The notes: generated by a model not told the origin, from the sequence alone. Numbered from the stretch's first letter, positions 17,766 to 27,565 are shown. The stretch is 64,000 nucleotides of DNA from G963702155 sp963702155 (GCA_963702155.1 OY969717.1:1426001-1490000); one strand, 5' to 3'. Translations and numbers: made by a program.

Positions 17766-20507
17766 TTAATCGCCTAAAACATTCCACCAACCCTTTTTCT
17801 TTTTCTGCGGTGTTTTATTAACCACTTCATATTCGCTAGGGTCTTGTTTTGGCGCATCATCATTAGATACCTTTTTAGTAACCGTTTTTGCCTTAGCGGC
17901 CGCTTTTGAAGGTGTTTTTTCTGTTTTCTTATCATCGTCTTGACCTGATGCTTTCGAAGCCTCTTTGGTCGTGCTTTTCGGTTTTTTAGCTGACGATGAC
18001 TTGGAAGAAGGCTTTTTACCCCCTTCTTTTTTATCATCTTTAGGCGCGTCTTTTTTATCAGATGTTACCTTATCTGCTTTATTTTCATCAGCTTTTTTAT
18101 CAGAAGCCGCGGTCGCTGGTTTACGTTGCCGGCTGCGTTTTGGCTTTTCGTCAACATCAGGCTCCCCCAAAGCATTTTTTGCGCCCGAATGCTTCACTTC
18201 AGAGCTATTATTATCGCTCTGCGATGCTTCATCCTTTTGTGATGCGCGGACACGTTTGGGTTGATTGTTTTTTTGATCCTGATCTATATCTTTAGAATCA
18301 TCACTTGACTGATTATTTTGATTTGAAGAATCTTGATCTCCGCGCTCTTCGTTTTTACGTTCTGAATTCCGGCGACGACCACCACGGCGGCCACGGCGAC
18401 GCGAACGACCGCTATCTCCGTCATTGTCATCATCATCACGGTTTGAACGACGGTGGGAAGATCCGGAAGAATTACCAGAAGAATTTGAGGAAGAACGATT
18501 ATCATTATCGCTACTTTTCTCATCTTCTGCGGCCTCTTCATCTTTTCCAGATGGCTTGGACACTTCAACACGAAAATCAGAAACACCGAGCTCCTCATCA
18601 ACACGAAGCAAAATTTGGAAGCCATAGCGCTCTTCCAATTCACCCAAAAGCTTGCGTTTGTGATTTAAAATATAAAGGGCAACTTCATTACGTACTTGGA
18701 CAATAATTTGCGCTGCTCGATCTCTTATGCCTTCCTCTTCAATGGCACGCATCACCATAATAGATGTGCCGTCCGCGGTACGGATTCTACCCGTCCCCTT
18801 ACAATCACCGCAAACTTGATATTGTGCTTCGGTAAGGCTCGGGTTCATGCGCTGACGGGATAATTCCATCAACCCAAACGAAGATATACGCCCCATTTGA
18901 ATGCGCGCGCGATCGGTCGAGAGGGAGTCACGCATTTTGCGCTCGACCTTGCCATTATTCCGGCGGTCTTCCATATCAATAAAATCAATAACAACCAATC
19001 CCCCCAAATCACGCAAACGAAGCTGACGTGCTACTTCCTCCGCCGCTTCCATATTGGTGCGAAGTGCTGTCTCTTCGATATGACGGCCTTTAGTCGCCCG
19101 TCCAGAGTTTACATCAATAGATACAAGCGCTTCTGTCGGATTAATAACCAGATAACCACCCGATGGCAACGTAACTTGTGTTTCGCCAATCTCGGCGATT
19201 TGGTTTTCTGCCTGATATCGATGGAATAAAGGAATGTTTTCTTCTTTATACTGCTGAACCCGCTTTGCATGAGAGGGGATCATCAATTTCATAAAGTTTT
19301 TAGCAGATTTGTAGGCATCATCTCCGCTAACTAGAACTTCTTCAACATCACGCGTATAAAGATCACGAACCGCACGCTTGATTAAATCGGCCTCTTCGTA
19401 AACCATGGATGGAGCAGTCGATTCCATGGTCAATTCACGAATTGTAGTCCATAATCGCGTTAGATAATCAAAATCGCGCTTGATTTCGGCCTTTGTCCGG
19501 CTGACACCTGCTGTTCTCAAAATTGTTGACATTCCCTTTGGAACATCCAGCGTTTTGACAACATCGCGCATGCGTGCACGATCTTTATGATTGGCAATTT
19601 TACGGCTAACACCGCCAGCACGCGGGCTGTTTGGCATTAAAACACAATAACGGCCAGGCAGAGATAAATAAGAACTTACCGCCGCACCTTTATTGCCGCG
19701 CTCTTCTTTTGAAACCTGCACAAGCATAATTTGCCCACGTTTTATAACTTCCTAAATCTTGTACTTGCGGCGTAGATTGAAGCGGAAACGCATTTCCTGC
19801 TCGTATTCATCATTTTCTATGGTTTCGACAGATCGGCTACGATGTGCGGAACGAGTGTTATTGCGCCCTCCATTACCGCGACGACCACGCTTGGAATAAT
19901 GCCCGTTGCGACGGCGATTATTATTGTGGGGGCGATCGTTTTGATCACCATCTTTGCTACCTTCGCTATTATTGCCGTCTTCGTCATCGGCAGCCTTTAT
20001 ATTGCCGTTTGCATCCTCAAAGCGCTCATCTTCATCCGCGTTATCCTTATCAGACTGATCTTTTTTAGCTTTATGATCACCAGATTCATTAAAATCGGTA
20101 TCTTCGATTTCAATATCGGCCTCTCCCCCAACTTCTTCCAGCTCATCAACATCATCATTATCATCATTATCACTATCATCTTCTGATGTGTCACCATCAT
20201 CGTCGTCCTGATCTTCAAGCTCAGCCTCTTGCTCGGCCATAAGCGCTTCACGATCAGAAATCGGAATACGAAAATAATCGGGATGGATTTCTGAAAATGG
20301 CAAAAAGCCATGACGATTACCGCCATAATTCACAAAAGCGGCCTGAAGCGATGGCTCCACCCGCGTTACCTTTGCCAAAAATATATTACCCTTTAACGGT
20401 TTGCGGGACTGGCTTTCATAATCGTATTCTAAAAGGCGGTTGCCCTCCATTACGGCGACCCGCACTTCTTCTTTGTGGGTCGCATCAATAAGCATCTTCT
20501 TAGACAT
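17766..20507 (-). pseudogene. rne: ribonuclease E, interrupted by an in-frame TAG codon
   Basis: The frame encodes an RNase E of about 913 residues, the endonuclease scaffold of the RNA degradosome. It is split by a TAG at 19754-19752 (codon 252). Downstream codons stay in the same frame and read EVIKRGQIMLVQV, exactly the family sequence that normally begins IQEVIK, so one C-to-T change of CAG explains it. Residues 35-90 and 230-285 form the S1 domain, with an acidic D/E/N-rich insertion of about 140 residues between them. Mg-binding D465 and D508 lie in SIDVNSGRAT and VVIDFIDME. The Zn-link is C566/C569 (CGDC). The last 300 residues are K/S/D-rich and disordered. The ATG at 20507 has GGAG upstream. 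Confidence 0.85.
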
Positions 20508-20740
20508 ATGTATCTCCATATGCGCCGTAAGCTGCCTGCATCATCCGTTTTTCATGCAAAAATATCCCGGTTAATATCCCAACCAGCGGCATAAAAACGA
20601 AAATGCGGCGCATCTATGGGGCGCGTTGTTCGTTTATCAAAATGTAGCTATTACAGTCCGCGAAACCTTAGTCCTTATGCAGTCCTTATATATATGCGCT
20701 AAGCCCGTAATAGATTTTCCTGATTGCACTTTACACCGAG

Positions 20741-20770
20741 ATTATAAAATGCTCAATAATAAAGTGTCGT
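20741..20770 (-). promoter_or_regulatory. possible rne promoter in a 317-base leader region
   Basis: On the minus strand, ACGACA (20765-20770) and TATAAT (20741-20746) are 18 bases apart. This would give an rne 5' leader of about 220 bases, in line with the long regulated leaders known for rne. The gap 20520-20836 also holds a short direct repeat AGTCCTTAT (twice, near 20670-20690). I see no other feature in it. Confidence 0.35.
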
Positions 20771-20836
20771 ACCATAAGAAACAAAAACCAAAAAATAAAA
20801 TAAAACAATTAATTTCAATAAGTTAGAAGACATATT

Positions 20837-21565
20837 ATGCTTAAAACTATTTCCATCACACCAGACATGAGCATCGCAATTCTTACCGGCGCGGGCATTT
20901 CCGCCGAAAGCGGGCTTGAAACCTTCCGTGGCGGCGGCGGGCTTTGGTGTGGACAAAGGGTCGAGGATGTAGCGACCCCGCAAGCGTTCCTGAATAATCC
21001 CAAAATCGTGCATGACTTTTATAATATGCGCCGAAACGGCTTGCGCGCCATTGAGATAAAGCCAAACCCGGCGCATATCGCACTCGCTGAATTAGAACAA
21101 AATCACAAAGGGGATGTTTTAATCATAACTCAAAATATTGATAATTTACATGAACGCGGCGGAACACAAAACATTCTACATATGCATGGAGAGGCTTTAA
21201 AAGCCTTTTGTATATCTTGCAACTACAAAACAGATTGTAAAAATGATCTATCCATTGAAAGCATATGCGATAAATGCTCAAGTGCGGGCACTATGCGGCC
21301 TGATATTGTCTGGTTTGGTGAAATGCCATATCATATGGACAAAATCGAAAAAGCCCTGTCAAACTGTGACTTGTTTCTGTCAATCGGCACATCTGGCCAT
21401 GTTTATCCCGCTGCCGGATTTGTAAACTTGGCTGGCTATAGTGGTGCGCATACTGTCGAATTAAACCTTGAGCCCTCTAACGTAGCCAGCGCCTTTAATG
21501 AACAAATATATGGCCCAGCATCTAAAACCGTGCCCGAGATCATCCAAAAAATCTTGAGACATTAA
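20837..21565 (+). CDS. cobB: NAD-dependent protein deacylase, class III sirtuin (CobB-like)
   Basis: A 242-residue sirtuin that removes acyl groups from lysines using NAD+. The NAD motif GAGISAESGLETFRG (residues 18-32), TQNIDNLHERGG (99-110) and catalytic H117 (LHMHGE) are present. Zinc cysteines are C125, C128, C144 and C147. Y62 and R65 in FYNMRR match the Y-x-x-R pair of CobB/SIRT5-type enzymes that favours desuccinylation and demalonylation. The length is standard. The gene is divergent from rne and is probably monocistronic. Confidence 0.93.
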   Translation: MLKTISITPDMSIAILTGAGISAESGLETFRGGGGLWCGQRVEDVATPQAFLNNPKIVHDFYNMRRNGLRAIEIKPNPAHIALAELEQNHKGDVLIITQNIDNLHERGGTQNILHMHGEALKAFCISCNYKTDCKNDLSIESICDKCSSAGTMRPDIVWFGEMPYHMDKIEKALSNCDLFLSIGTSGHVYPAAGFVNLAGYSGAHTVELNLEPSNVASAFNEQIYGPASKTVPEIIQKILRH

Positions 21566-21646
21566 CTGTTTCATCCTGCTCCCTCTATGCTATAAATGTA
21601 ATACAAAACAAATATACCCTACCCTTCCTCGCGCCTTATAAAACTG

Positions 21647-22915
21647 ATGCATATAAAAACCGTAAACAAAAAAAACAAAGCATACGCTATTTATTTAAGC
21701 GTCATCATATTGGCCGTGGTGATGGTTTCTGCCCTTACCGCCTATGCAGCATCCGTTCAAAACATCCGCTTTGGCAAGCACAGCCATAAAACACGCATCG
21801 TTTTGGAAATGGATAGGAACCAAGCCTTCCGCGCCTTCACACTTTCTGATCCATATCGTATTGTTATTGACCTCCCTGCATTTACCTGGCGGGCACATAA
21901 CGCAAAAGCGCCATCATGGGCGGGCATATCTAATATAAGACACGGACAACTAAAACCGGGTATCTCACGCATCGTTATGGATGCGGCAAAACCGCCAGAA
22001 TTAAAATCGGCTTTTACTCTGCCGGCAAGCGGCAGTAAACCAGATCGGCTGGTCATAGATTTTGCAAACACCTCGGCCATTGATTTTAAAAATACAAAAA
22101 ATATGGTGCTGGGGAAATTGGATGTAGGGCATGCAGCTACACATTTAAATAAAAAACCGGCTGCACCGATAATGCCTGATAGAAAACCTATGCCGAATAT
22201 GACAGGCATAAAAGAAACAAAGCCTCTTATCATCATTGATGCGGGACATGGCGGTGTCGATCCCGGTGCTATCGCAAAAAACGGTGTCTTTGAAAAACAT
22301 ATTACGCTGAAGCTTGCAAAACAGCTTCAGAAAATATTGGAAGATTCAGGTCATTACCGTGTTAAACTATCTCGTGAAAATGATAAATTTGTTAAACTAC
22401 GAGACCGTGTAATATTCGCCCGTGATCAGGGGGGCGACTTGTTTGTTTCTATACATGCCGACTCTCTTGAACGTGAAAATGTAAGCGGCGCGTCTGTATA
22501 CACGCTTTCTGAAACGGCATCGGATAGCCAAACCGCAAAACTCGCTGCCCGCGAAAACCGCGCTGACTTGATTGCAGGTATAGATTTGAGCATTGAAGAT
22601 GAAGAAGTGGCTAATATTTTGGTTGATCTGGCCATGCGTGATACTATGAACCAATCAAAATTCTTTGCAAATAAATTGGTCAAAAGCTTTCAAACAAAAA
22701 ATGTCAAAACTTTAAAAACACCACACAGATCCGCAGGCTTTGCTGTTTTAAAAGCACCAGATATCCCCTCTATATTGGTAGAAGCCGGATTTTTATCAAA
22801 CAGAAAAGAAGCCGAACGTTTAAATACATATGCACACCGTCAAAAAATTGCCGAAGCCATTAAAATCGGGATAGATACTTACTTTGATCAGGTACGTAAA
22901 AACCGCCGCATGTAA
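21647..22915 (+). CDS. amiC: N-acetylmuramoyl-L-alanine amidase with AMIN domain
   Basis: A 422-residue periplasmic zinc amidase that cuts the septal murein peptide stem during cell separation. An N-terminal signal segment (residues 12-34) leads into an AMIN domain (about 37-140), which targets peptidoglycan at the septum. Amidase_3 occupies about residues 193-410, with zinc ligands H201 (DAGHGG), E216 (FEKHIT) and H270 (SIHAD), and the catalytic glutamate in LVEAGFLSN. A possible terminator lies 127 bases after the stop. The symbol amiC is used by family resemblance; amiA/B-type roles cannot be separated. Confidence 0.9.
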   Translation: MHIKTVNKKNKAYAIYLSVIILAVVMVSALTAYAASVQNIRFGKHSHKTRIVLEMDRNQAFRAFTLSDPYRIVIDLPAFTWRAHNAKAPSWAGISNIRHGQLKPGISRIVMDAAKPPELKSAFTLPASGSKPDRLVIDFANTSAIDFKNTKNMVLGKLDVGHAATHLNKKPAAPIMPDRKPMPNMTGIKETKPLIIIDAGHGGVDPGAIAKNGVFEKHITLKLAKQLQKILEDSGHYRVKLSRENDKFVKLRDRVIFARDQGGDLFVSIHADSLERENVSGASVYTLSETASDSQTAKLAARENRADLIAGIDLSIEDEEVANILVDLAMRDTMNQSKFFANKLVKSFQTKNVKTLKTPHRSAGFAVLKAPDIPSILVEAGFLSNRKEAERLNTYAHRQKIAEAIKIGIDTYFDQVRKNRRM

Positions 22916-23032
22916 CAATGCTCCACAAACGTTTAAAAAACTTGAATAAATATGTCGTAAATTTGAAAAAATTCATAAAAAACTATGTGCAAACCTCTTT
23001 CAAATGTGTATAAAGGACAAAAAGCAGGTTTT

Positions 23033-23066
23033 GCTCGTTTATCGAGCTAAATAAGCTCGATTTTTT
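23033..23066 (+). terminator. terminator with overlapping alternative hairpin ahead of a lipoprotein gene
   Basis: TCGAGC (23042-23047) and GCTCGA (23055-23060), followed by six T, form a classic terminator. The same CGAGC can instead pair with GCTCG at 23033-23037. The two hairpins exclude each other, which is the geometry of a terminator/antiterminator switch. It may end the amiC transcript, attenuate the lipoprotein gene at 23100, or both. Confidence 0.6.
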
Positions 23067-23099
23067 GTTCAACTCACTTTTAGCTAAAGGATTAAACCT

Positions 23100-23300
23100 A
23101 TGAATAAATTTGCTATAATCTGCCTTGCAGGTTCAACATTGGCACTTGCCGCATGTGACACAACTGGAACTGGTAACGTTGAGACAGCGGCACCATACAG
23201 TACAGAGCGTACAGCATCTGCACAGCCACAAGCACGTGTTCAGCAGCGCCAACAGCCTGCTGAGCAAGAGCGTGTGTTCCGTCGCGTTCAGACTAAGTAA
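23100..23300 (+). CDS. small lipoprotein
   Basis: A 66-residue precursor with a type II signal peptide. The lipobox LALAAC places the lipidated cysteine at residue 19, leaving a mature peptide of about 48 residues rich in Q, R, A and T. Small lipoproteins of this size are often highly expressed outer-membrane or stress proteins. I do not assign a specific family. The ribosome site AAAGGA lies about 9 bases before the ATG, and terminators sit on both sides. Confidence 0.75.
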   Translation: MNKFAIICLAGSTLALAACDTTGTGNVETAAPYSTERTASAQPQARVQQRQQPAEQERVFRRVQTK

Positions 23301-23331
23301 TTTTTTAAATAAAATTCTTAAAAATAATAAC

Positions 23332-23368
23332 AAAAGGCCCTCTCTAAAAAGATGAGCGGCCTTTTTTT
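23332..23368 (+). terminator. Rho-independent terminator after the lipoprotein gene
   Basis: AAAAGGCC (23332-23339) and GGCCTTTT (from 23358) close a stem with an inner CTC/GAG extension, followed by a run of seven T. Confidence 0.8.
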
Positions 23369-23516
23369 ATATGCTGATTTTGCTCATCTTAATATCGAGA
23401 TTGTTTGATGCATGTAAATTTTTTGAAAAAGCCTATAAGATTTAAAAACTTATAGACCTTTTACCTTGTAAGCCTTTATACTCTAAATTCAAAAACTAAA
23501 ATGATAAGACGCGCTC

Positions 23517-23792
23517 ATGTGGATAAAAATATTACTCTTTTTGATTTTTAATTTGGCCGGTTTTTTCGCCACCAGTTTGTTGTTTGTAATATCTTTAAAG
23601 TTGGGAGTTATAACAGCTGATAATATAGATCAATTCTCGCCAAGTATATTTTTAGGCGCCTCTCTGACATGGCTTACCTGCGCCCTATATAGTGTCGCTT
23701 ACTTTTTTATAAAAGGAAAAATGAAATTTTTCTTCCTCAGCGCCCCTTTAGTGTTTCCACTTTCATACGGAATAACGTCACTTGTTTTTTAG
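23517..23792 (+). CDS. small integral membrane protein, hypothetical
   Basis: A 91-residue protein that is almost entirely hydrophobic, with three predicted membrane segments (about residues 3-25, 44-65 and 70-88) and a KGKMK loop. It has no recognisable motif, and the ribosome site before the ATG is poor, so the gene call is less secure than its neighbours. It converges on the L,D-transpeptidase gene with a 9-base gap. Confidence 0.5.
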   Translation: MWIKILLFLIFNLAGFFATSLLFVISLKLGVITADNIDQFSPSIFLGASLTWLTCALYSVAYFFIKGKMKFFFLSAPLVFPLSYGITSLVF

Positions 23793-23801
23793 AAAAAAAA
23801 C

Positions 23802-24935
23802 CTATTGGTTAAGCGCGCGATAGCTAAAACGCTCTCGATACGGAATTGAATCAACCATCTCTTTTGGCTCATCAACATTGGATGCAGATGGGGAAGGGTT
23901 TTCATCACCATTTTCAGATTGATAAATATCCTCCAATTCTTGAATAGCGCGCATACGCACAGATTCAACTTCCGCATCGGTTTTTTGCATATTTTGATTG
24001 CTCTCATCTGCATTTCGCCCAACAACATACCCCGGCGCACGTGCAATAGCGACCGGATATCCATTCCGCTCACGAATAGCTTTGCGAATTATGGGCCAGC
24101 GTAAGCGATCACTATGTACGCCCGCAGCTTTTATAATACGATCCATATCATCATCGGATAATTTTGGAGAGCTAATACGCCCGGTTTCTTCCATTTCAAT
24201 CGCTTGATCAATTTGCGTGTGCGCTTCTAAAAAAAGTTCATCATCAATCCATGCAACCTTAACCGGCTGATCTACAACACGAACAGGTGTGCCCGTGGGA
24301 ATCACACCAAAAAGCTGGCTGATATCTTCCGGATATAAACGGATACATCCACTTGATATGCGGCGACCAATACCGAATGGACGGTTCGTCCCGTGAATAA
24401 GATATTGCGGCCATCCCAAATATAGGGCGTGTGACCCAAGCGGGTTCTCAGGGCCAGGGCCAACAGAGGCTGGCAATTCTGGATCTTCTTGCCGCATCCG
24501 CGCAGTAGGCCGCCAAGTTGGGCCATCTTTTTTACGAACAATTTTTGTTTGCCCTAACGGCGTGGCAAGCCCTTCGCGCCCGATACCGATTGGAAAAGTA
24601 CTTGGCGGCAAATCACCATTTACAAAAGCATACAGCCGCATTTCCGGTATATTGATAACAATCCCCTCTTTTGGCGCATCCGGAAATAAATGACGCTTGG
24701 GCAAAATTATATCCGTCCCTGCGCCGGGAAGCCAAGGATCAACATCTGGGTTGGCCGCGCGTATCTCGACATAGCCCAAATTATGATCTCGCGCCAAATG
24801 AACAAATGTATCTTCATATTTTGCATCATATTCCACCATATCCCCGACATAATTTTTATCATATCCTGCCAGCACAGGCGAAGCAGAGATTATAATTAAA
24901 AAAGCAAAAAAGAGCGGGATGCAGGATATTTTCAT
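23802..24935 (-). CDS. L,D-transpeptidase (YkuD family), periplasmic
   Basis: A 377-residue enzyme with a signal peptide (cleavage near VLAG). A LysM-like segment occupies residues 35-82 (EDTFVHLARDHNLGYVEIR), and the YkuD catalytic domain about 92-215. The active-site signature is H181 (IHGTN) and S194-S195-G196-C197-x-R199. Such enzymes form 3-3 cross-links in murein or attach lipoproteins to it. The C-terminal 150 residues are charged and unassigned. It starts 3 bases after the icd stop, so the two are probably co-transcribed, though their functions are unrelated. Confidence 0.9.
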   Translation of the reverse strand: MKISCIPLFFAFLIIISASPVLAGYDKNYVGDMVEYDAKYEDTFVHLARDHNLGYVEIRAANPDVDPWLPGAGTDIILPKRHLFPDAPKEGIVINIPEMRLYAFVNGDLPPSTFPIGIGREGLATPLGQTKIVRKKDGPTWRPTARMRQEDPELPASVGPGPENPLGSHALYLGWPQYLIHGTNRPFGIGRRISSGCIRLYPEDISQLFGVIPTGTPVRVVDQPVKVAWIDDELFLEAHTQIDQAIEMEETGRISSPKLSDDDMDRIIKAAGVHSDRLRWPIIRKAIRERNGYPVAIARAPGYVVGRNADESNQNMQKTDAEVESVRMRAIQELEDIYQSENGDENPSPSASNVDEPKEMVDSIPYRERFSYRALNQ

Positions 24936-24938
24936 TCG

Positions 24939-26150
24939 TCAGGACATTCTTTGTTCTAAAGTATCAACAATCTTATCTAAAAACTGCTGTGTTGTCAGGT
25001 ATTTCTGGTTCTCTCCAATCAAAATCGCCAAGTCTTTGGTCATATGACCGCTCTCAACCGTTTCCACACACACAGATTCCAATGTATCTGCAAAATCGAT
25101 AAGCGCTTGATTATCATCAAACTGCCCGCGGTATTTAAGCCCACGTGTCCATGCAAAAATAGAAGCGATAGGATTAGTTGATGTTTCTTTGCCTTGCTGA
25201 TGCTGGCGATAATGACGTGTGACGGTTCCATGCGCGGCTTCCGCCTCAACTGTTTTCCCATCAGGTGTCAATAATACAGATGTCATTAACCCAAGCGATC
25301 CAAACCCTTGCGCCACAATATCGGACTGTACATCGCCGTCATAGTTTTTACACGCCCATACAAACCCGCCTTTGGATTTAATCGCTTGCGCAACCATGTC
25401 GTCAATCAAACGGTGCTCATACCACAAATCTTTAGCATCAAACTCTGCCTTGAATTCTGCATCAAACACCTCTTGGAAAATCTCGATAAATCGGCCATCA
25501 TATTGCTTTAAAATTGTATTCTTAGTCGACATATAAACCGGTATACTGCGTTGCAATCCATAATTAAAGCAAGATTGCGCAAACCCGCGTATAGAATCAT
25601 CCAGATTATACATCCCCATTGCAACACCGGCAGATGGGAAATTAAAAATTTCGTGCTCCTCTGGCTCACCATTTTCAGGAGTGTAAACCATAGTCAACTT
25701 TCCCGGCCCCGGTATCTTAATATCGGTCGCTTTATATTGATCACCAAAAGCATGACGCCCGATAATAATCGGCTCTTCCCAACCCGGCACATATTTCGGC
25801 ACGTTTTTAGTTGTAATCGGCTCACGGAAAACTGTCCCGCCCAAAATATTGCGGATCGTCCCATTCGGCGAGCGCCACATTTTCTTTAAACCAAATTCCT
25901 CCACACGCGCCTCATCCGGCGTAATCGTTGCACATTTAACGCCAACACCATGTTGTTTAATCGCGTTCGCCACATCAACCGTAATTTGATCATCGGTTTC
26001 ATCACGGCTTTGAATGGAAAGATCGTAATATTTAAGATCAATATCAAGATACGGCAAAATAAGCTTGTCCTTGATAAACGCCCAGATAATGCGCGTCATC
26101 TCATCGCCATCAATCTCAACAACCGGATTATCAACCTTGATCTTCGCCAT
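24939..26150 (-). CDS. icd: isocitrate dehydrogenase, NADP-dependent (monomer-fold dimer, eukaryote-like type)
   Basis: A 403-residue enzyme converting isocitrate to 2-oxoglutarate and CO2 with NADP+ in the TCA cycle. The N-terminus KVDNPVVEIDGDEMTRIIW and the segments KMWRSPNGTIRNILGGTVFREPI and GRHAFGDQYKATD match the type II (mitochondrial-like) subfamily common in alphaproteobacteria. The C-terminal EAAHGTVTRHYRQHQQG loop contacts NADP phosphate. It is full length and lies in tandem with the L,D-transpeptidase gene. Confidence 0.97.
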   Translation of the reverse strand: MAKIKVDNPVVEIDGDEMTRIIWAFIKDKLILPYLDIDLKYYDLSIQSRDETDDQITVDVANAIKQHGVGVKCATITPDEARVEEFGLKKMWRSPNGTIRNILGGTVFREPITTKNVPKYVPGWEEPIIIGRHAFGDQYKATDIKIPGPGKLTMVYTPENGEPEEHEIFNFPSAGVAMGMYNLDDSIRGFAQSCFNYGLQRSIPVYMSTKNTILKQYDGRFIEIFQEVFDAEFKAEFDAKDLWYEHRLIDDMVAQAIKSKGGFVWACKNYDGDVQSDIVAQGFGSLGLMTSVLLTPDGKTVEAEAAHGTVTRHYRQHQQGKETSTNPIASIFAWTRGLKYRGQFDDNQALIDFADTLESVCVETVESGHMTKDLAILIGENQKYLTTQQFLDKIVDTLEQRMS

Positions 26151-26240
26151 AGCGTTACGCTTCTCCTCTTAAAATTTTAATAAATAAAGCAAGTGTAAAA
26201 GAATAGCGTTTTTGTTTAAAAGAGCAAGGCCTATGATATA

Positions 26241-26588
26241 TTACGCGTGATCGGGCATCATTTTTTCAATTTCATCACGGAGCACATCAAACGCACGCTC
26301 AAACACGCCACTCTTCGCAATGCGCCCGCTACCTTCTTTATATACTTCATACATAAGCACCCGCGGGCCAACCTTACGAATGATAAATTGTAAATATGCC
26401 GCATGGCTTTGCGTTTTATAGTAGGTATACATCGCCGTCCCTTTATCAAAATCACATTCAACCGTGCGCGTAGAAAGCACTTTAACCCCAGCCGCACGGC
26501 AATACAGATCGTCCAGTTTCTTAAACTGCGCATTTGTAAATCCTGTATTGGCTTGAAAATTTGGATTGTTTATAATCTGAAATGACAT
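26241..26588 (-). CDS. hypothetical protein (115 aa)
   Basis: A 115-residue soluble protein containing two cysteines and an alpha/beta pattern with a basic C-terminal helix (VFERAFDVLRDEIEKMM). I do not recognise the family. No ribosome site is evident. It lies about 90 bases downstream of the icd start side and 27 bases from the next small gene on the same strand. Confidence 0.6.
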   Translation of the reverse strand: MSFQIINNPNFQANTGFTNAQFKKLDDLYCRAAGVKVLSTRTVECDFDKGTAMYTYYKTQSHAAYLQFIIRKVGPRVLMYEVYKEGSGRIAKSGVFERAFDVLRDEIEKMMPDHA

Positions 26589-26615
26589 AGTTAAAGTTTA
26601 ACATTTACAGGCGAT

Positions 26616-26897
26616 TCAGGGAAGAAAATGTTCTGCATGATCATTGTCTTTTATAATTTTTATTGTACCTAAACCTTTGAAAGCGCCATATAGATCACGA
26701 CCAATCTCAAGAAGTAATTTATTTATTATCTTTTTATCATTTTCACTTACTGCGTCTTTAAAAACAACAGATAGACCTAAAGACGAACTATCATTATCAT
26801 AAGACTCCATCGCAATATTGATGTGATTAATCTTATCCAAATGTTCTTTAAAGCGAGTATTTCGAAGATGAAGATGTGAAAGGGTTATTTTGTCCAT
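26616..26897 (-). CDS. hypothetical protein (93 aa)
   Basis: A 93-residue soluble protein with no cysteine and no recognised motif. The fold looks alpha/beta. The ATG at 26897 has a purine-rich AGAG upstream. It is on the same strand as the 115-residue gene, 27 bases away, so a small operon is possible. Confidence 0.5.
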   Translation of the reverse strand: MDKITLSHLHLRNTRFKEHLDKINHINIAMESYDNDSSSLGLSVVFKDAVSENDKKIINKLLLEIGRDLYGAFKGLGTIKIIKDNDHAEHFLP

Positions 26898-26968
26898 AAA
26901 AATCTCTATGTAATAATAAAAACAGAAATACCAAATTAAATAAAATATGTAAACAAAAGGATTTGATC

Positions 26969-27523
26969 ATGGCTCTCATGCACACCCCCGAAAAGGACGA
27001 AACCTTCACCGCCCCTGATTTCACACTCAAAAACATCGATGGCGCGATGATTAGCTATGCCGATGTGAAAGGCAAAAACGGCACACTTATTATGTTCATA
27101 TGCAATCACTGCCCCTATGTAAAAGGCATAACAGATCGCTTGGCCGACACCATGAAAACATTACAAGATCAGGGCATTGGCGTTGCCGCCATCATGTCTA
27201 ATGATACCGAAAACTATCCCGCAGATTCATTTGATAATATGAAAATATTTGCAAAAGAAAATGGTTTAACCTTCCCTTATCTTATCGATGAAACGCAAGA
27301 AATCGCAAAATCCTACGGCGCAGTCTGCACACCTGATTTCTTTGGTTTTAATGCTGGTAACCATCTTCAATATCGCGGACGCCTGGACAGCGAGGGAAAA
27401 AATGCAGCCAACGATCAAACTGTGCCCGAACTTATGAATGCCATGCAAGAAATCGCAAAAACGGGAAACGCGCCCGCAAATCAAACCCCGTCCATGGGAT
27501 GCTCTATAAAGTGGAAAGATTAA
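26969..27523 (+). CDS. thioredoxin-fold peroxiredoxin-like protein
   Basis: A 184-residue protein of the AhpC/TSA-redoxin superfamily (PRX_like1 type). The active site is C45-N-H-C48 in MFICNHCPYVKG, and a cis-proline-type segment CTPDFFGF follows near residue 111. It is probably a cytosolic thiol peroxidase or reductase whose substrate is not known. The ATG at 26969 has AAGGA at a spacing of 8 bases and is preferred to the TTG two codons earlier. A terminator follows directly. Confidence 0.85.
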   Translation: MALMHTPEKDETFTAPDFTLKNIDGAMISYADVKGKNGTLIMFICNHCPYVKGITDRLADTMKTLQDQGIGVAAIMSNDTENYPADSFDNMKIFAKENGLTFPYLIDETQEIAKSYGAVCTPDFFGFNAGNHLQYRGRLDSEGKNAANDQTVPELMNAMQEIAKTGNAPANQTPSMGCSIKWKD

Positions 27524-27534
27524 AACATTCTCAT

Positions 27535-27565
27535 AAAAACGCTGGATCATCCGGCGTTTTTCTTT
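27535..27565 (+). terminator. Rho-independent terminator
   Basis: AAAAACGC and GCGTTTTT flank an inner GGAT/ATCC stem (27535-27561), giving 12 pairs plus a wobble. The stem is followed by a T-rich tail, 12 bases after the peroxiredoxin-like gene. Confidence 0.8.

Noticed and set aside
18305..18706. Long plus-strand frame opposite rne
   Set aside because: It mirrors the low-complexity tail of rne; the His/Asn-rich product is a by-product of the repeated codons.
19752..19754. TAG reassigned to glutamine in this genome
   Set aside because: Several genes here (groL, dnaX, GDH, the 100-residue secreted protein) end with TAG and would be extended if it were a sense codon.
19842..20186. Hydrophobic plus-strand frame opposite the acidic S1 insertion
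   Set aside because: Asp/Glu codons read backwards give Ile/Phe/Val runs; no ribosome site.
23789..23812. Terminator after the L,D-transpeptidase gene
   Set aside because: Only a 4-bp AACC/GGTT stem precedes the T-run; too weak to call.
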